From Aquila chrysaetos chrysaetos (Eukaryota > Chordata > Aves > Accipitriformes > Accipitridae), in contig NC_044004.1 of assembly GCF_900496995.4 (NCBI RefSeq), positions 7,618,501 to 7,682,500 on the forward strand: a stretch of DNA of 64,000 bases, in the 5' to 3' direction. Made by a program: the position numbers and the translations under genes. The notes beneath the pieces were generated by a model that saw nothing but the letters and a program-made list of their open reading frames with translations, searched no databases and was not told where the DNA came from. Numbering within the stretch: position 1 is the stretch's first letter; the number at the start of each line of letters is the position of its first letter. Below are positions 13,501-25,773 of the stretch, piece by piece.

Positions 13501-16500
13501 CAGGAGTACAGCTACCAGGAATAAGATCAGAAAAGTTAAGATCAAACTGTTTCCTCCCCGATTTATCTTCTGTGTTTAATCATAGAAGTATTTTGTTATG
13601 AAGAACATTAACTACAGAATTACAAAGTTACTCACTGGAACTGGCTATTGGATAACTGACTCTGAATGTCAGATCATGAACTAGAGCTAAGACTTGTAAT
13701 GGGTTAGCAGGTTAAACAAGAAATCAATACTAGACAGGCTTTGGTGATATTTTAAAAACATCTTCATAATACAGGAGTCATAAGAAAGAATGGTAGATTC
13801 CTAGGTTTTTCCAATTCACTAGTAAATTTTCCCTTCCTTTACATGTAAGTTTACCACAGGATGATATTGGCATCTTTATGTGCTTTCTTACAACTTTGTC
13901 TGTGTATAATTTTCATTCGTTGTTTTCCCAGATTTACTTCTGAGCATCGATTTTGGGCACCCAGTGAAGTAGAGGAAGAGGTGGAAAATAAAGAAATAAC
14001 TGAAATGTTAAAAACTAGATACATAACATTTGCTGGCAAATTTGAACCAGTGAAACATAAATGTCGAGCACCAATGCCTGATGGAAGTCTGTGTGAAAGA
14101 CAAGATCGGATTAAGGTGGGCACCAAGTTACATAACACCCAGGATATGTGCTATACGGAGAAGATCTCATTAAAACATGTCCATAAAAGTGTATTTCACA
14201 TTGTAAATATAGCTCAAGGGACTGGAAGAAAATTGTGTCTGGAGAAGTTTGCTGTTAATATGTGCTTCATATGGGAAGCATCTTTTTGGTAAGGAAGCTG
14301 TAAACATTTAAGGAACTCTCAAATATCTTTGGCATTCATCATAGGTATTTATATTTTATTTGTTACTGTGATATATGAATACCTGGCAGTAAAGCAGAGA
14401 CAGTTAGTTGATTGCTGAAAAGTTTTCCTCATTCAGAGGCATATTTGATATTAACTGTTTTTAGAAACTTGGGTGTTTGAGGAGCAAAGAGATTTTATTT
14501 ACAAATTAGGTTTTATGAAAGCTAAATCCTACACAGCCTTCAATTATGAGCCCTATTGAGCAGAAATACTTTGCTTAAATACTCTGTTGTAATATCCCTG
14601 TTCTTCCTGTATTATTTGAGATTGAAGGATCTGAATGCACTAAAATACTTTAAATGGGATTGTTACAGGATAGGGATATAGTATAAACAACATATGACAC
14701 AGCATTGGTGCCCTTGTTCCAGACTTGACAGGATGTGCAACCTGGCATCTTGAAATTGGACATTCTTACCAGAAAGAGCTTATTTCTTTGAGATTCTGAA
14801 TATATTAAACACATGATGTTTATGGGATCCTGGTGCTTTCTAAGGGGGACTGGGAATCAAGTGTAGAGTTTCGTTGCTTGATTCCAGTGTCTGGCTTTAA
14901 GCTATGTTGAATAACATGTAAGCATTTTCTTTTCATTCAGAAGTTTTGAGATGTTTTTTTCGTCTTTCTTTCTGAAGTGCCCTTTCCACGGTAAGATAAT
15001 TCCTCGGGATGAATCTGGGATTCCCGTTAATGCGGAGGACAGAGCCAGAGAAGAAAAGATGCGGTTTGAGAAGCAAGCAGCTCAGCCAGGTTTGTGTCTG
15101 CATGGCATTTAAAAAAAAAACAAAAAAACTAGACAGAGGTGGGAGATAAGCTTCAAATGTAAGTGTGATATCTTTATTGTGTATATATATAGTATACAAT
15201 ATTTACAATATCTACAATGTATTTACAATCCATACAATAATTGTATATATTGTATCTATATATTTCACATATTGCAGCTACAGTCTATTGTATCTCAATT
15301 GTATCTCTATATTGTATATATTATATCTCTATCTAGATACAGTGTAGATACAAGGTGGGCAACAATGTCAGTATGCAGTTGGACAGCAAATGTGACAGGC
15401 TTTATGGAGGAAGAGAGCCGATTCTTCTGTTGCTAAAGGCACAGGTTGAGATCTACAGGGCTCGACCATATTTCTGTTTTGCTCCTAACCACATCCTCTC
15501 ATTAAATTCCCATTGATTTTAATTTGCAGATCATTTGCAGTGATTCTTGCTTATGTGGTAGGTATGGATGCATGTGTACACAGAATAAGGTTAACATTGC
15601 CTTTGTTCTTTATTTCCAATAGTTATCACAATGTTCCTAACACTTCTCAGACAGACGAATTATAGCCTTTATCTTAAGGAACATGTTTATTAAGGACAAT
15701 TAAACCTCTTTCCTGGGAAATGCTTGACAGTAACAGTTCCCATGCTTCTGAAAAGAAGTCATCTAATCTTGCTTGTCCCTAGCAGTTGTGATTTATGTAA
15801 TGTAATGATGATATTATTAGTATCACTGTGTTACTGCGAATATTGACAGAGTGGGGATTTCTTGTCACGATGCAGGAACTTGTTTTTCCTATATCTATTC
15901 ATATCTATCATATTCTATATTTCCTATATCTACTCACTTACTACTTGTGTTTTAGAAAGCGAATCCTTGGCCTTGTTGTGCTGTGCATCTGTGCAGCATC
16001 GCTAGAAAATACTCTGAACTAGGGAAGCCCTCACCTTGGGCTTTACTTTATTGGCATTATAACTAGTCTGGATGTTCTAATAAGTGTGGTGTTTGTGATA
16101 GGCTTGAGGAAGGGAACAAGCAGACCTGTGCTATTTAGTTGTTTACATGTTACTGTGCAATACTCTGGTTTTTTGTTTTTAAACAATGGGGATGGGCAAC
16201 AAAACTAATAGCCTTCTCCTTGCATCCTGGCCACTGCTTTCAAGCGTGGAGGGAAGGCTCATCCTTCCGCAAGATTATTTGGGCATTTTTAGCCAGGATA
16301 AAGCTCTGGACTGCCAGGTAAGGAATGCAGGCAATGAGAAAGGCAGCAAGCAATGAATACAGAGGCAAATAAAAGACTTTTTTGCAATAATGCAACTAAA
16401 CCTCATTAGTGATGGACAGAAGGTAGATGTTCATAGAGTGCTGGGGTGACTGCAACCAGGAAGCTACTGGAAGTTGATGGACTGCAAAGGAAGATGGGAG

Positions 16501-19500
16501 AGAGGGGTCTATCCAGCAAAGACATAGTGTATAATTAGAGGGGACAGATTTGTTTTCAAAGCTTTTCAAAGCTTTTATTTAATCTGCCTTCCTCCAGAAG
16601 GTCTTAGTTTTCTCTGGTTTAAGTTATTTATTCTAGGTGAGTATTCTGCTTTCTAATTAAACTTACCCATAGGCTTTATCATTTTGATAACTTGTAGCAT
16701 ACTCCCTTTAAGGAGTTAGTTCTCTTTGTAAGCTCTGACTCAGTATTTCACCAGTTTCACAGTCATATATATTGTTAACGAGGCTACTAAACCTTCCATG
16801 AAACCCCTTCAGAGCATAACGAACAGTTGTTGATCTGTTGTCCAAAAAGGTCTATGTCAGATGAATGTGCATTTAAACATACCATTGACCAACCAACCCA
16901 GTTTCCTTTAGTACTGATTTGGCTATCTTTGAGTGACACTGCTTGGCGATTACCAGCACCACACAAATGCAGCAGTTACTGAACACCTTCTGGTATTTGC
17001 AGGTGTCGAGAAGTGCTATGTTTGTAGGCAGTTTCCATCCTTGTCCAGGTGGAGTGAAGTGCTCTAAACTGGCATCCAGCCAACAGCATGGGCACAGCTG
17101 GACTGTCACAGTGAAACCAGGGCAGGGGTGTGGATGTTGTGCTAAAAAGGACAGTTCCCAACTTAGTTATGACAAACTAAAACTAGCAAATTAAACTAGC
17201 AGGTGTTCTTGAGGGACTAGTTTCAAACTAGAAACTAATACTCTGGTATATAAAACACTTGCACTGAAAAAATATTGATTTTTTTTTTTTTTTCACCCCC
17301 TGTGAAATTGCCATTGCTTGAGGCTAGACATAATATTTATTTTTATTACAGTGTCAGCTTGGTGTTGTTAGAGGCTTCTCACCTCTGGCCCACAAGGATG
17401 TGTATGTTAGTCCCAAACCAGTTTTGACATTGCTGCATTGCATTATTGAGAGCCGTTGTTAAGCTGAGATGTCATACAAAGGTCCATCCCGTCTGTCTGG
17501 GGAGATACTGAACAAGCTATGGCACTTAATTTATTGGACAAAGCCTTACAGGTTTCTAAAGCCATACGTATACCAGATGTCACTAAATACTTCTATCTGC
17601 TGCTTTTTGTTCTTTCTTTTTTTCTGTGACTCACTATTTTTATATTTCTTTTATAATATTTTCATCAACCTTTTAAAATGGTCTTTTGTTTGTTCATTTT
17701 GGGCTTGTGGTTTGGGGTAGGCATTTGGTTGGTTTGCAGTGGGGTTTGTTTGGTTTTTTTTTTACAAAGGACTTGAAGCAAGTCTAAGCAGCACTGCTAT
17801 GGAAAACATACAAGTGGGAACCCACTCTGTACAGTAAGTACTTTGGTTTTCCAATTGACAACATCATTTGCTAATGGTGACTGTTTGAAAAATTTTGAAA
17901 AAACATTAAAATTTGGGGATCAGTTGCATGGTTAAATTGCACCAAAATTCTTCCTACATCTTTTTCCTATTGGATAGTAGGTTTATTTTCATCCTTGTGT
18001 GATTGAAGGGGAGGTTTGTGTGATAATGACTATGTTTTGACAACACTGTCATTGTTATTATGGAGCATTTTTTAACTTAGTGTACAATTTTAAACTCTAG
18101 CTTATGTCCACAAAATGGTGCTTTGGGCTCGTCAGTCCTGAAACAATGAATCAGGTGGGATTACGCTGACCTGCTAATCTGCAGTGTTCATCCTTTTCCA
18201 ATAGTTCGCACACAGGAGCAAATTAAGTGCCTATTTTTTGTGTCAACCCTGAAGAGTATCTGGTTTTTCAGCCCTTAGTGACTTGTTAACAAACAGGTAT
18301 CAGGACAGGCTGGTGAAGGCAGGCCGCTGGCCAGTCAGATGTGAAATAGCATCTCTTTACTAACTACAGTATTGATTCCCGCCTACCCTTGCAAACTGTG
18401 TAATTTTCTTTTCCCTGCTGCTAAACTCAGTAACAATGTATGAAGAGCTTTAGGGGCCCATCAATGCTCAAAAAGGCTGCTCTTCCCTGGCATTCTATTG
18501 ATTTTTCTCAAAGGCTTTTAAATTGCTCCTTCATTTTACTCAAATGCTCATTTCATCTCTACTGGATGCCGGCATTTTTTCCTTGTGTTTAAACAATTGC
18601 TCCATTCACTGGGTTCCTAAACTGTGACGCCTTCTTATTACTGGGAGATAAACTGTTTAGACAGTTTTCCTTAATCTTGGATTAATCGTTCCTGTATCTG
18701 AATTGTGCTGTTCTGTATTCCTTCACTTCAAAAAAAAAAAAAAAAAAAAAAAAGTCTGTGAGGTCTTATGATCTATCAAGTATATGTGTTCTGTTTTCTC
18801 TCTCTATGCTTCTCCTGCTCAGTTCTTGCACAGCTTCATTTTTTTCCTCATGCTTTTTGGTGTGTTGGATTTTAATCAGTCCTTGCTTTCACGTATCATA
18901 GTAGGATAGATCTAACCTTTCCTTGGAAAATTGCTCTCGTATTCCTGAGCACTGTGTTCTTAAGTTGAGGACATTGCCTCTGACTTTCCTGAAATGTTGT
19001 TACCAATATTTGTCACACTCAGTAACCATCTTGGTGTATAAGTGAAATTGTTATAGTCGTTTAAGACTGTTTATTTTTCTCTGTCTACATAGATGTTAAA
19101 TAAGGGTAGTAGACATTTGGTGTTACAATTTCTGTAGGCAAGAAAGGCAGACTGACATATGGGAAACTATATGACAAATGACCGGCAATTACTGGTTGTT
19201 AAAATACAGGATTCTGGCATTTATGCTGAGTTTGGACCATGTTGCTCTGAAGTAGTGCTTGCTACATTTTTCTCCAACCCGTATGCTCAAAGTCTTTCTA
19301 ATGCAATGCCATTTTTCTAAATTTCCCCTTGAAGGTCTCCATCCTCTAGCCACATTTTTACTTTCTACTTTGTACTATGTGACCTTGTTCTGATATGCAA
19401 GACTCTATGCTAAAGGTGAAAGACCACGGCTTCCTCAAAGAGTTTACGGTCTAAATTGTTCATGCTTTTTCTTGTGGTGGCATCTATGAACAGATTTCAT

Positions 19501-22500
19501 TTATAGTGTATGGTTGGATTCTGAAGCATTAAGATTTTGATAAAACTGTAAAACAAGCTTTTGATGAGATAAATTAAGTCTTGTGCTACTGTCAAGAGAA
19601 TAAAATTGATTTAGATAATTAAACTGAGGAATTGTGGGATACTTAAAAGGTAGTGTCTTTTTCAGATGCAAAATTGGGCTCATGGCAACAGGGTCATGTT
19701 GTCTAATTCAAGAATGCTGTTTAGGTGTCAGATACCACTTCATGTTTTGAAGCAAATATGATTCTTTGATGCAGAAAAGTTACAATGTCGTCACCCCTAC
19801 TCTGTTCAAAAGTTGACATATTCCATTTTGGGGGGGTTCTTTTTAAGCTTGTTGAGAATTTATTTTGGGAAATAAGTTCCTCAGCTACGTTGTTGGCATT
19901 TTGTTCAATTTCTAAATAATAATCACTGTGTTTATGTCATCTTTCCTACATGGAATAGTTTCCTTGGAATTTTGCTACTGTGCCACTGCGAAAACTTGAC
20001 TTAAGTCTTCCTACAGAACAGTTTTGTCTACAGCAGCTAATAATAGGTACTAACCCCAGACTGGCAGGGCTTTTTCATCAAGATCTGTCATTTTGGCTAA
20101 CTGCTTTATCCTCCCCTTCCTTTGTGTTTGCAACTTACAGCACAGTGAGTCTGCCCTTGCCTAGTGGTGTCAAGAACCTGTACCTTAGGAGACTGCAAAT
20201 TCTACCTGGGTTTGGAGTTTCAAAGTGCATGCTTTTTTCTTTTACACAGAGTGGCGAGACCCAGAATTCATGAGAGAAGTTGAAGCAGCTACAGGAGTGG
20301 ATCTTGGTTCCTCTAAAAATAATGGAAAAGGAGGGAAAAAGAAAGGGAAGAAGAAAAAATATCCAAATCTGACAGACCTGAAGCAGCAGGCTAACACTTC
20401 TCGTTCCCGGCTTGAGAAGAAAGTCTTCAATAAGTAAGACGCTTATGTTCTCTAAAGCCTGTGAAATTGCTGTTTCCCTTTGTTTCAGTGGTACTTTCTG
20501 TTTCTACATTAACATGCACTTACTAAACAACTTCCTTCACTAACTGCAGAGCACAAATACCTTCCATATCTCTGGAGGGTAAAGAGTAGAAGGTACTGAT
20601 GACCAAAGTTATTTCTTTGAGAGTAATTTTCAGCTGATTTACAAAATTTCCCTATGAAAGATTTTTTTTCCATCCTTCTCAATTTTTTTTTTTTTTTCAT
20701 CCTTTAATTGCTGTAGTGGCTTCTCTGGATGATCATTTATTAATCACATGGATGCTGCTTTATGCATACAAATAGTACCGGATCTGGAAAGAAGGTGATG
20801 TGTCCAGAGTGACACAGCTTACAGCATCAGACACACTGTAGTACTGTAGATGGAGTGAAAATGAAGTTTTTCCTTTTGAAAGCCTGAGATGGGCTATCCT
20901 GAGCAGAACTTGAATTAATAAAAGGATCTGTCAGACCCTTGGCTTTTGGCATGTAACACTGTCTTGACAGTTGCCCTTGAGCCTCTGGTGTATGCTCAGA
21001 GACCTTCCCAAACTTTTGACTGCTGCCTGGGCTTCCTTTGTACTTTCTCTCACTCTTGCCTATACTAAATTGCTAGCTGGGCCTGATGCAGTGCCTTCCA
21101 ATCCAGTATGTACACACAGTGATCCCTTCCTGTGTAATTATTCAGTGATACACTGCCATTGCATTTTTCTCCTCCTTTACTGAGAATGCATTCAATTGGC
21201 TAAGAAAAACATTTGGATCCTTGTGTTACGGTCCTTGTTCACTTAACCCCTGCTGTCTTTTGTAAATGTCAAGGACTGGAACCTGCTGCAGGTCTCTTTT
21301 CAGTGTAAGAGTTTGAAGATGATTATTCCCTGTACCAGAGGCATGTGGACACAGTATTCTTCCCGTGATGGTGCTGTTTCTATATGTCTCCCTTTCCTCT
21401 CAGCACATGTGCAAACAGTAGCTCTTGGCCTACTTTTAGCTCGAGAAGAAACTGTTTGGATGGCATTGGCATTTAGACATGTCGAACAAAGGTGTGTCTG
21501 TGACTTATGTAGACATATATGAGTTAACTTTTAAAGCAGGCATGCTAGCTCAGATGGAAGTGGGAGCCTACCAACCCACCAAGCCAAATGGGTTTTAGAA
21601 CGTATAGTAGCTCCACATGTCCACTCTGTTATGCCATTTCTGATATCTAGTCTCTGCTAGATGTGGCTGCAACATAAATTTGCCTAGCCATGCTCTGGTC
21701 TTTATCAAATGGGAAGTAGCTGCAGATATTTAAAGTTTCACATGTCAAAATGAAGTAGTCAAGGAGAGTGAAAAGTATAAAGTTGTCAAATCAAAAAAGC
21801 AAAATTATTATTATAAAAATCATTAATGGTGGGTTATTCTCTAAGCATACTGGATGAGTTGAACAGCATCCAAAGCACAATATTTGTTTAAACTCTATTT
21901 TCCCTTTTCTGATGTAATTGTTACAATAACAAAGCCAAATCCACATTGCTTTTAGTTACAGAACTAACACGTTTTCTGTGAAATTCTCATGTCACCTGAT
22001 CTTAGTTAGAAGTCAAAGACATACAGTTCTAATGGTCAGAATTTCATATCAGCTTTAACAAAATAAATTTAAAAAGCTGTTTTTGGTTTACTGTGGTTTG
22101 TGCTAATGATTTTGAGTGTGTGTTAGTGCCAGGCATAGGGAATCAAACCTGTCATGTTTTAATAGGTTTCATGCTTTGCAGCACTAAGCAAGATGATAAC
22201 CTTGGCTCCTTGTAACAACCCCAAATTACTTGAAACGTATAGGTGATAAACCCAGGCTCTAGTCTGCCAATAAAGTTAAGTGAAATTGCACACAGATCAT
22301 CAAAGTGGGATCTCATTTCATTTACAGTATCGCACAATCCAGTGGTGCTAATGTAAAACCTACATGACGTGAAAGTGTCAAGGCCACTCTGCACTGCTAA
22401 AGGCTCACTTTTCTCCTACCAATTAGGCAATATTTGAAGTGCAAAACCATGACCACATTTTCCTTACTCTGGTAACTTTATTGGCAGAATTTTGTTAAAA

Positions 22501-24584
22501 GTATACCTCTTCCAAGGTGTTTTTTCGAATGTTGGTTTTCATTACAGTTGCTGCTGAGAAAATCTCTAACCCCACCATTTAGAAGCGTTATTAAGAAGTA
22601 TCCTCTGTTTTCAGATGTTTCAAAATGGCTTTTGAAATGAAGCTGTTACAGAGAGCAGTTAGCTAAAACAGAAGTCAACTTGCCTCTCAGAGATAACCAC
22701 AGGAGCAGAGCTGGAATAGTGTGTAGGGCTTGATCCTGAAAAAGGCTGGTGCACACTACCAGGTGGATGTCTTGCCTTCATTTTACTGCACAGCCTGCAG
22801 CATCTTCAGCAGTGATAAAGGCAGACAGTGACAACATAGCGTGTAACAGCACTAGACTTGAAACCATCTGCTTTGCGTGATGGAGCTTCCCAACTGCATT
22901 TCTGATGTAGAAATCAAAGGAGACATCAATCAGCGCCATGTTCTTAAATGGGACATAGTCCCTCAAACCAAGCCCTTAGCTGGTATACCTCCCAGGTTGG
23001 CAGAGCATCCAGGTCTTTACAGAGATGTGGTAGGAGATAACTTCCTTCTTCGTAAACAGAGGCAGGGTGACATCTGAGCACACCTGCAAATACCAGCCTC
23101 AGGTTTTCTGACCTTTTGTGCTAGAGGTACCTGCAGTAACCAATAAAAATGGGAACGCTAGAATCCAGCAAAGAACAAAATTACCTAGGCAAGAGGCACT
23201 CAGCTGTGCACAACAGCTACCGTAAGTTTCTGTGGGTGCAGATGTGTGCAACAGAGCATTCTCTTGACTTCTGCTACTGCCTCTTTTCTGCTTTCTTACC
23301 CCTCTGGAATCACGAACGCATTCATCTGCCTTACCAGTTAAAGGTTATATAGTATGCCTTTTATGAGAATCTCCAGTTCCTATTCATGCTGTCTAGTCAT
23401 CATTTTCCTCACCCTCAAAATCTCGGCTGTGTGATCTTCACTCAAAAGTCTGTGGAGGGAAAAAAATGCAGGTGTCTTCATTCACCCATTCGAAAGCAGA
23501 GCAGTCACTCCCAAAAGAAGAGAAATCTCTGGGTACCGTCTTTACTGGGGGGAAACAATGGCAGCAAATAAAAAGCAGCAACATGGGGGCAAACCCTCAC
23601 CAGATTGAGGAGCACCAGAAAGCTTAAGAGCTCCCAAGTTCATTCCTTTATTTCCTTTTTGAATCTAAAGAACACTCTAGAGCCTTCTTCAAGCACAGCA
23701 GGCACTGCAGAGGGGTCGGCTAAAATGCTTGCCCATCATGAGGTAGCACAGATCCCATTCCACTTTATGTAAGAATAAGGTATTGGACATACTGTCCCAC
23801 CTGTGCTAAACTCTAAGTACTTAGCTGTTCTGCAGCAGTAATTTACCTCTCTGCACAGAGATACATGACAATCTCTAGTGTCTTCCTAAAGTAGTGTTGT
23901 CCTTGTGGATTAAATAGTTGCTGCTCAGGAATGGGAATGCTGCTGGTGTGAGCAAAAGAGTCTTACTCTGCCCACAGCTGATGAAATGGGTTTTTAGTAA
24001 CCTGTGAAAGGAAAGTAGCTAAATGAGTTATAGTTACATAAACCAAACAGCAAGCCCTTCCCTCACAAAAACTTTCTAGATTCTGCAAGTCAGATTTCAT
24101 AAGGGTTTCTGAGTGTTAGTTTTTTTAGATCCTGTTAGATACTTTTAGTTATTTTTTTCCCCCGAGAGCAGTTAGGTGCTTTTGAAAATCAAACTTGCTA
24201 TGTGTGACTGTCAGAAATAATGCTAAGAGGGTGGAATGCACAGCCATTAAACTGAAGGACTTTAATTTGTTTATTCCTGTTAATAAAATCATTGCTGAAT
24301 TAAACTATTTGTATTGCTGCAGCTAATTTGGTTAACAAGACAAATTTGTTCAGCCTCATCAGTGCAGTGTTCAGAAGCCTGGTAGTGATTAATCATAGTT
24401 CATTTTTTTGTCCCCAGCATTCATAAACATTCTCTGAGATTGTGTAGAATCAACATAATTGTTTTTATTATTTTTTTGTTTCTCTTTCAGAGGTGCTATG
24501 AAACGGGTGGTGAAAGCAATGAACCGAGTGGACCAAAGAAAGCACGAGAAGTTTGCCAACCAGTTTAACTATGCACTGAATTAA
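7336..24584 (+). CDS. UVSSA: UVSSA, UV-stimulated scaffold protein A (C-terminal 300 residues, six exons, 5' part outside the window)
   Basis: UVSSA works in transcription-coupled nucleotide excision repair in the nucleus: it binds stalled RNA polymerase II with CSA/CSB, recruits TFIIH and, through USP7, stabilises CSB (family knowledge). Six exons on + join in frame by intron phase (905 nt, 300 codons plus TAA at 24582-24584). The joined protein ends in [11 protein letters not shown], the UVSSA C-terminus, and contains the family blocks [38 protein letters not shown] and EVEAATG. A zinc-binding pattern C-x9-C-x7-C-x2-H spans the 14115/14978 splice junction within the DUF2043 region. Human UVSSA has about 709 residues, so the N-terminal VHS-like domain and the TFIIH-binding acidic region must lie upstream of base 1. 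No frameshift or stop interrupts the exons. Confidence 0.94.
7514..8794 (+). other. UVSSA: UVSSA intron between exons a and b
   Basis: AT-rich intron with GT-AG ends. It carries an unusual T15-GG-A19 dyad at 8621-8660, about 135 bases before the exon b acceptor. Nothing else is recognised. Confidence 0.85.
8621..8660. repeat. T15-GG-A19 inverted repeat
   Basis: Two C, fifteen T, GG, nineteen A and GG. The T and A tracts can pair almost without a loop, giving a perfect hairpin or cruciform-prone dyad in the intron before UVSSA exon b. Confidence 0.9.
8795..8947 (+). CDS. UVSSA: UVSSA exon b: basic stretch and LHYWGQ block
   Basis: The acceptor is tttctccag before 8795 and the donor is AA|GTAATG after 8947. 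The exon enters with one base of a Ser codon (AG|T) and leaves two bases into a Lys codon (AA|A). It encodes [11 protein letters not shown], a possible monopartite nuclear localisation signal (inference), then [17 protein letters not shown], a conserved UVSSA block. A TAA follows directly in the intron, which supports the splice boundary. Confidence 0.92.
8948..13931 (+). other. UVSSA: UVSSA intron between exons b and c
   Basis: A 5-kb AT-rich intron. It holds a T24 run at 12077-12100 and a short dyad at 10617-10634 with 8-base arms. I see no exon, RNA gene or identifiable transposon in it. Confidence 0.85.
12077..12100. repeat. T24 homopolymer
   Basis: An uninterrupted run of 24 T in a UVSSA intron. 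Its length should be treated as uncertain, as for any long homopolymer. Confidence 0.95.
13932..14115 (+). CDS. UVSSA: UVSSA exon c: DUF2043 core and first two zinc ligands
   Basis: The acceptor is gttttcccag before 13932 and the donor is AAG|GTGGGC after 14115, in phase 0. The exon encodes [17 protein letters not shown], then [19 protein letters not shown] and the first two cysteines of the zinc site in [19 protein letters not shown]. This is the most conserved part of UVSSA and the strongest single piece of evidence for the gene call. Confidence 0.95.
14116..14977 (+). other. UVSSA: UVSSA intron between exons c and d
   Basis: An 862-base intron that separates the second and third zinc ligands of the DUF2043 site. 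It is AT-rich and nothing further is recognised in it. Confidence 0.88.
14978..15089 (+). CDS. UVSSA: UVSSA exon d: completes the zinc-binding site
   Basis: The acceptor is tttctgaag before 14978 and the donor is CAG|GTTTGT after 15089. The exon opens in phase 0 with [14 protein letters not shown], supplying the last Cys and His of the C-x9-C-x7-C-x2-H pattern, and continues into a charged helix-like stretch [15 protein letters not shown]. It ends one base into a Glu codon. Confidence 0.94.
15178..15350. repeat. Degenerate TA-rich repeat (TATAT/TGTAT/ATCTA units)
   Basis: About 170 bases built from overlapping TATA, TTGTATAT, ACAATAT and ATCTATAT words. It is too degenerate for a fixed period but clearly low complexity. 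It lies just inside the intron after UVSSA exon d. Confidence 0.8.
18730..18753. repeat. A24 homopolymer
   Basis: A run of 24 A in a UVSSA intron. No retroposed body is recognisable 5' of it, so it is not called a SINE or LINE tail. Confidence 0.95.
20250..20433 (+). CDS. UVSSA: UVSSA exon e: EVEAATG block and lysine-rich stretch
   Basis: The acceptor is cttttacacag before 20250 and the donor is AA|GTAAGA after 20433. The exon encodes [20 protein letters not shown], then a glycine/lysine-rich basic tract ([12 protein letters not shown]), then [20 protein letters not shown]. Human UVSSA has the same order with a shorter basic tract. The tract may help nuclear import or nucleic-acid contact (inference). 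Confidence 0.94.
20434..24490 (+). other. UVSSA: UVSSA intron between exons e and f
   Basis: A 4-kb last intron. Most of it is unremarkable. The stretch at about 24230-24420 is rich in TAAT, TTAAT and GATTAATC-type words and could be a conserved non-coding block, but this is only an impression from composition. Confidence 0.85.
24491..24584 (+). CDS. UVSSA: UVSSA terminal coding exon
   Basis: The acceptor is tttctctttcag, preceded by a long T-rich tract. The exon completes the split Lys codon and reads [20 protein letters not shown] and the invariant end [10 protein letters not shown], stopping at TAA 24582-24584. The sequence downstream is AT-rich 3'UTR. Confidence 0.95.
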
Positions 24585-25773
24585 ATTGTTGATCTTCTTT
24601 ACCCTTCATTTTAGTACAAGAGTGCAACTGCACAAAACCTTTATCACAGATCTTCATATTTACACTAAAATACTGTGCTAGGTGCATTTTTACTGGGGTA
24701 ATTTTTTAATTTGTTTTCAACTTTAACTTATTTGATAATGAATATTAATTTTGGCAAAGATATGGTGGTATAGAATGAAATGCATTTAACAAGTTGATAA
24801 TTATTTGAACTGTAGATGAAATAGAGCATGTTTTATGACTTGTACATAATCTGGGTAATATGTTCAAGTTTGGGGTTTTTTTTCCTTCCTAAGGGACTCT
24901 TGTAATTTATACCTCCTTTGCCAACATGTGTGTTGTAATTTGCCTCCACTTTCATGCCTTCAGAAAAAAGATGCCTTAGAAACACTTAGATTTCTACCAG
25001 AGATAGCAACACACAGAGTATTTGCTCAGCCTACAACTCTAGAAGGTGTACCACATCAAGCAGCACAGTGATTCCTGCAGTACCTCTAAAGACTTTTTGT
25101 GTACACGCTAAAAAAAAATCCAAATCAACTGATGCCTACAGGTAATGAATGGAGTAGAGTTTGATTTCAGCAAACTGAAATCCAGGAATGAATTCAAACT
25201 TGATAGCTGTGGCACTAGTGGAGAAGCTGAAATGACAAAGGTCATCCTGGTCTGCTGCTTGTCTTCCCAAGATGGTATCCCAGTATCTTTCAGAACTGTA
25301 TCTGGACAGCATGCTGTGAAAGTTTGGAGAGATACTCAGAATGTGCTGTAGTTTAACTGATGCTAAAAAGCTCCAGTACAAAGCGAAAGTATGAGGTTTT
25401 AAAAATCATTCAAGTGTCATACTGCACTACTGAACTGCCTGGCTTGAATCGGTTAAAATTACATCGGGATCAAGCCTGAGAGTGCTTAGTCACTCACCTG
25501 TTGGAGGTCTTTCCTCGTGCATCAAGAGACTATAAGACTTTAAAAAAGGAGAAAATTTAAACTCCTCAGTGTAGATTCTGACCACCTCAGTCAAAAGCTA
25601 ATTTACAGTTCTGCCAAATACCTTTTGACTTGCACAAGTACTGCTTAGAAGGCAATTAATGCTGAATCTTGATAGTTTATTTTGCGAGAGCTCTGCAGTT
25701 TGGAGGACAATTTCCTCTTCAACACAGGTATTTAGAAGATGTACTTCTAAACTACCAGAAATAAAATAATAAA
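24585..25773 (+). other. UVSSA: Probable UVSSA 3'UTR with candidate polyadenylation signals
   Basis: AT-rich non-coding sequence follows the UVSSA stop. The first canonical AATAAA hexamers after the stop are at 25760-25765 and 25768-25773; I saw no earlier one. Cleavage would fall shortly after, around 25790. A GU-rich downstream element is not obvious, so a later or non-canonical signal is possible. Confidence 0.4.

Larger units (their letters stand above)
15090..20249 (+). other. UVSSA: UVSSA intron between exons d and e
   Basis: A 5.2-kb intron. It opens near a degenerate TA-rich repeat (15178-15350) and contains an A24 run at 18730-18753 and a T15 run at 17279-17293. No coding block is recognised. 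Confidence 0.85.
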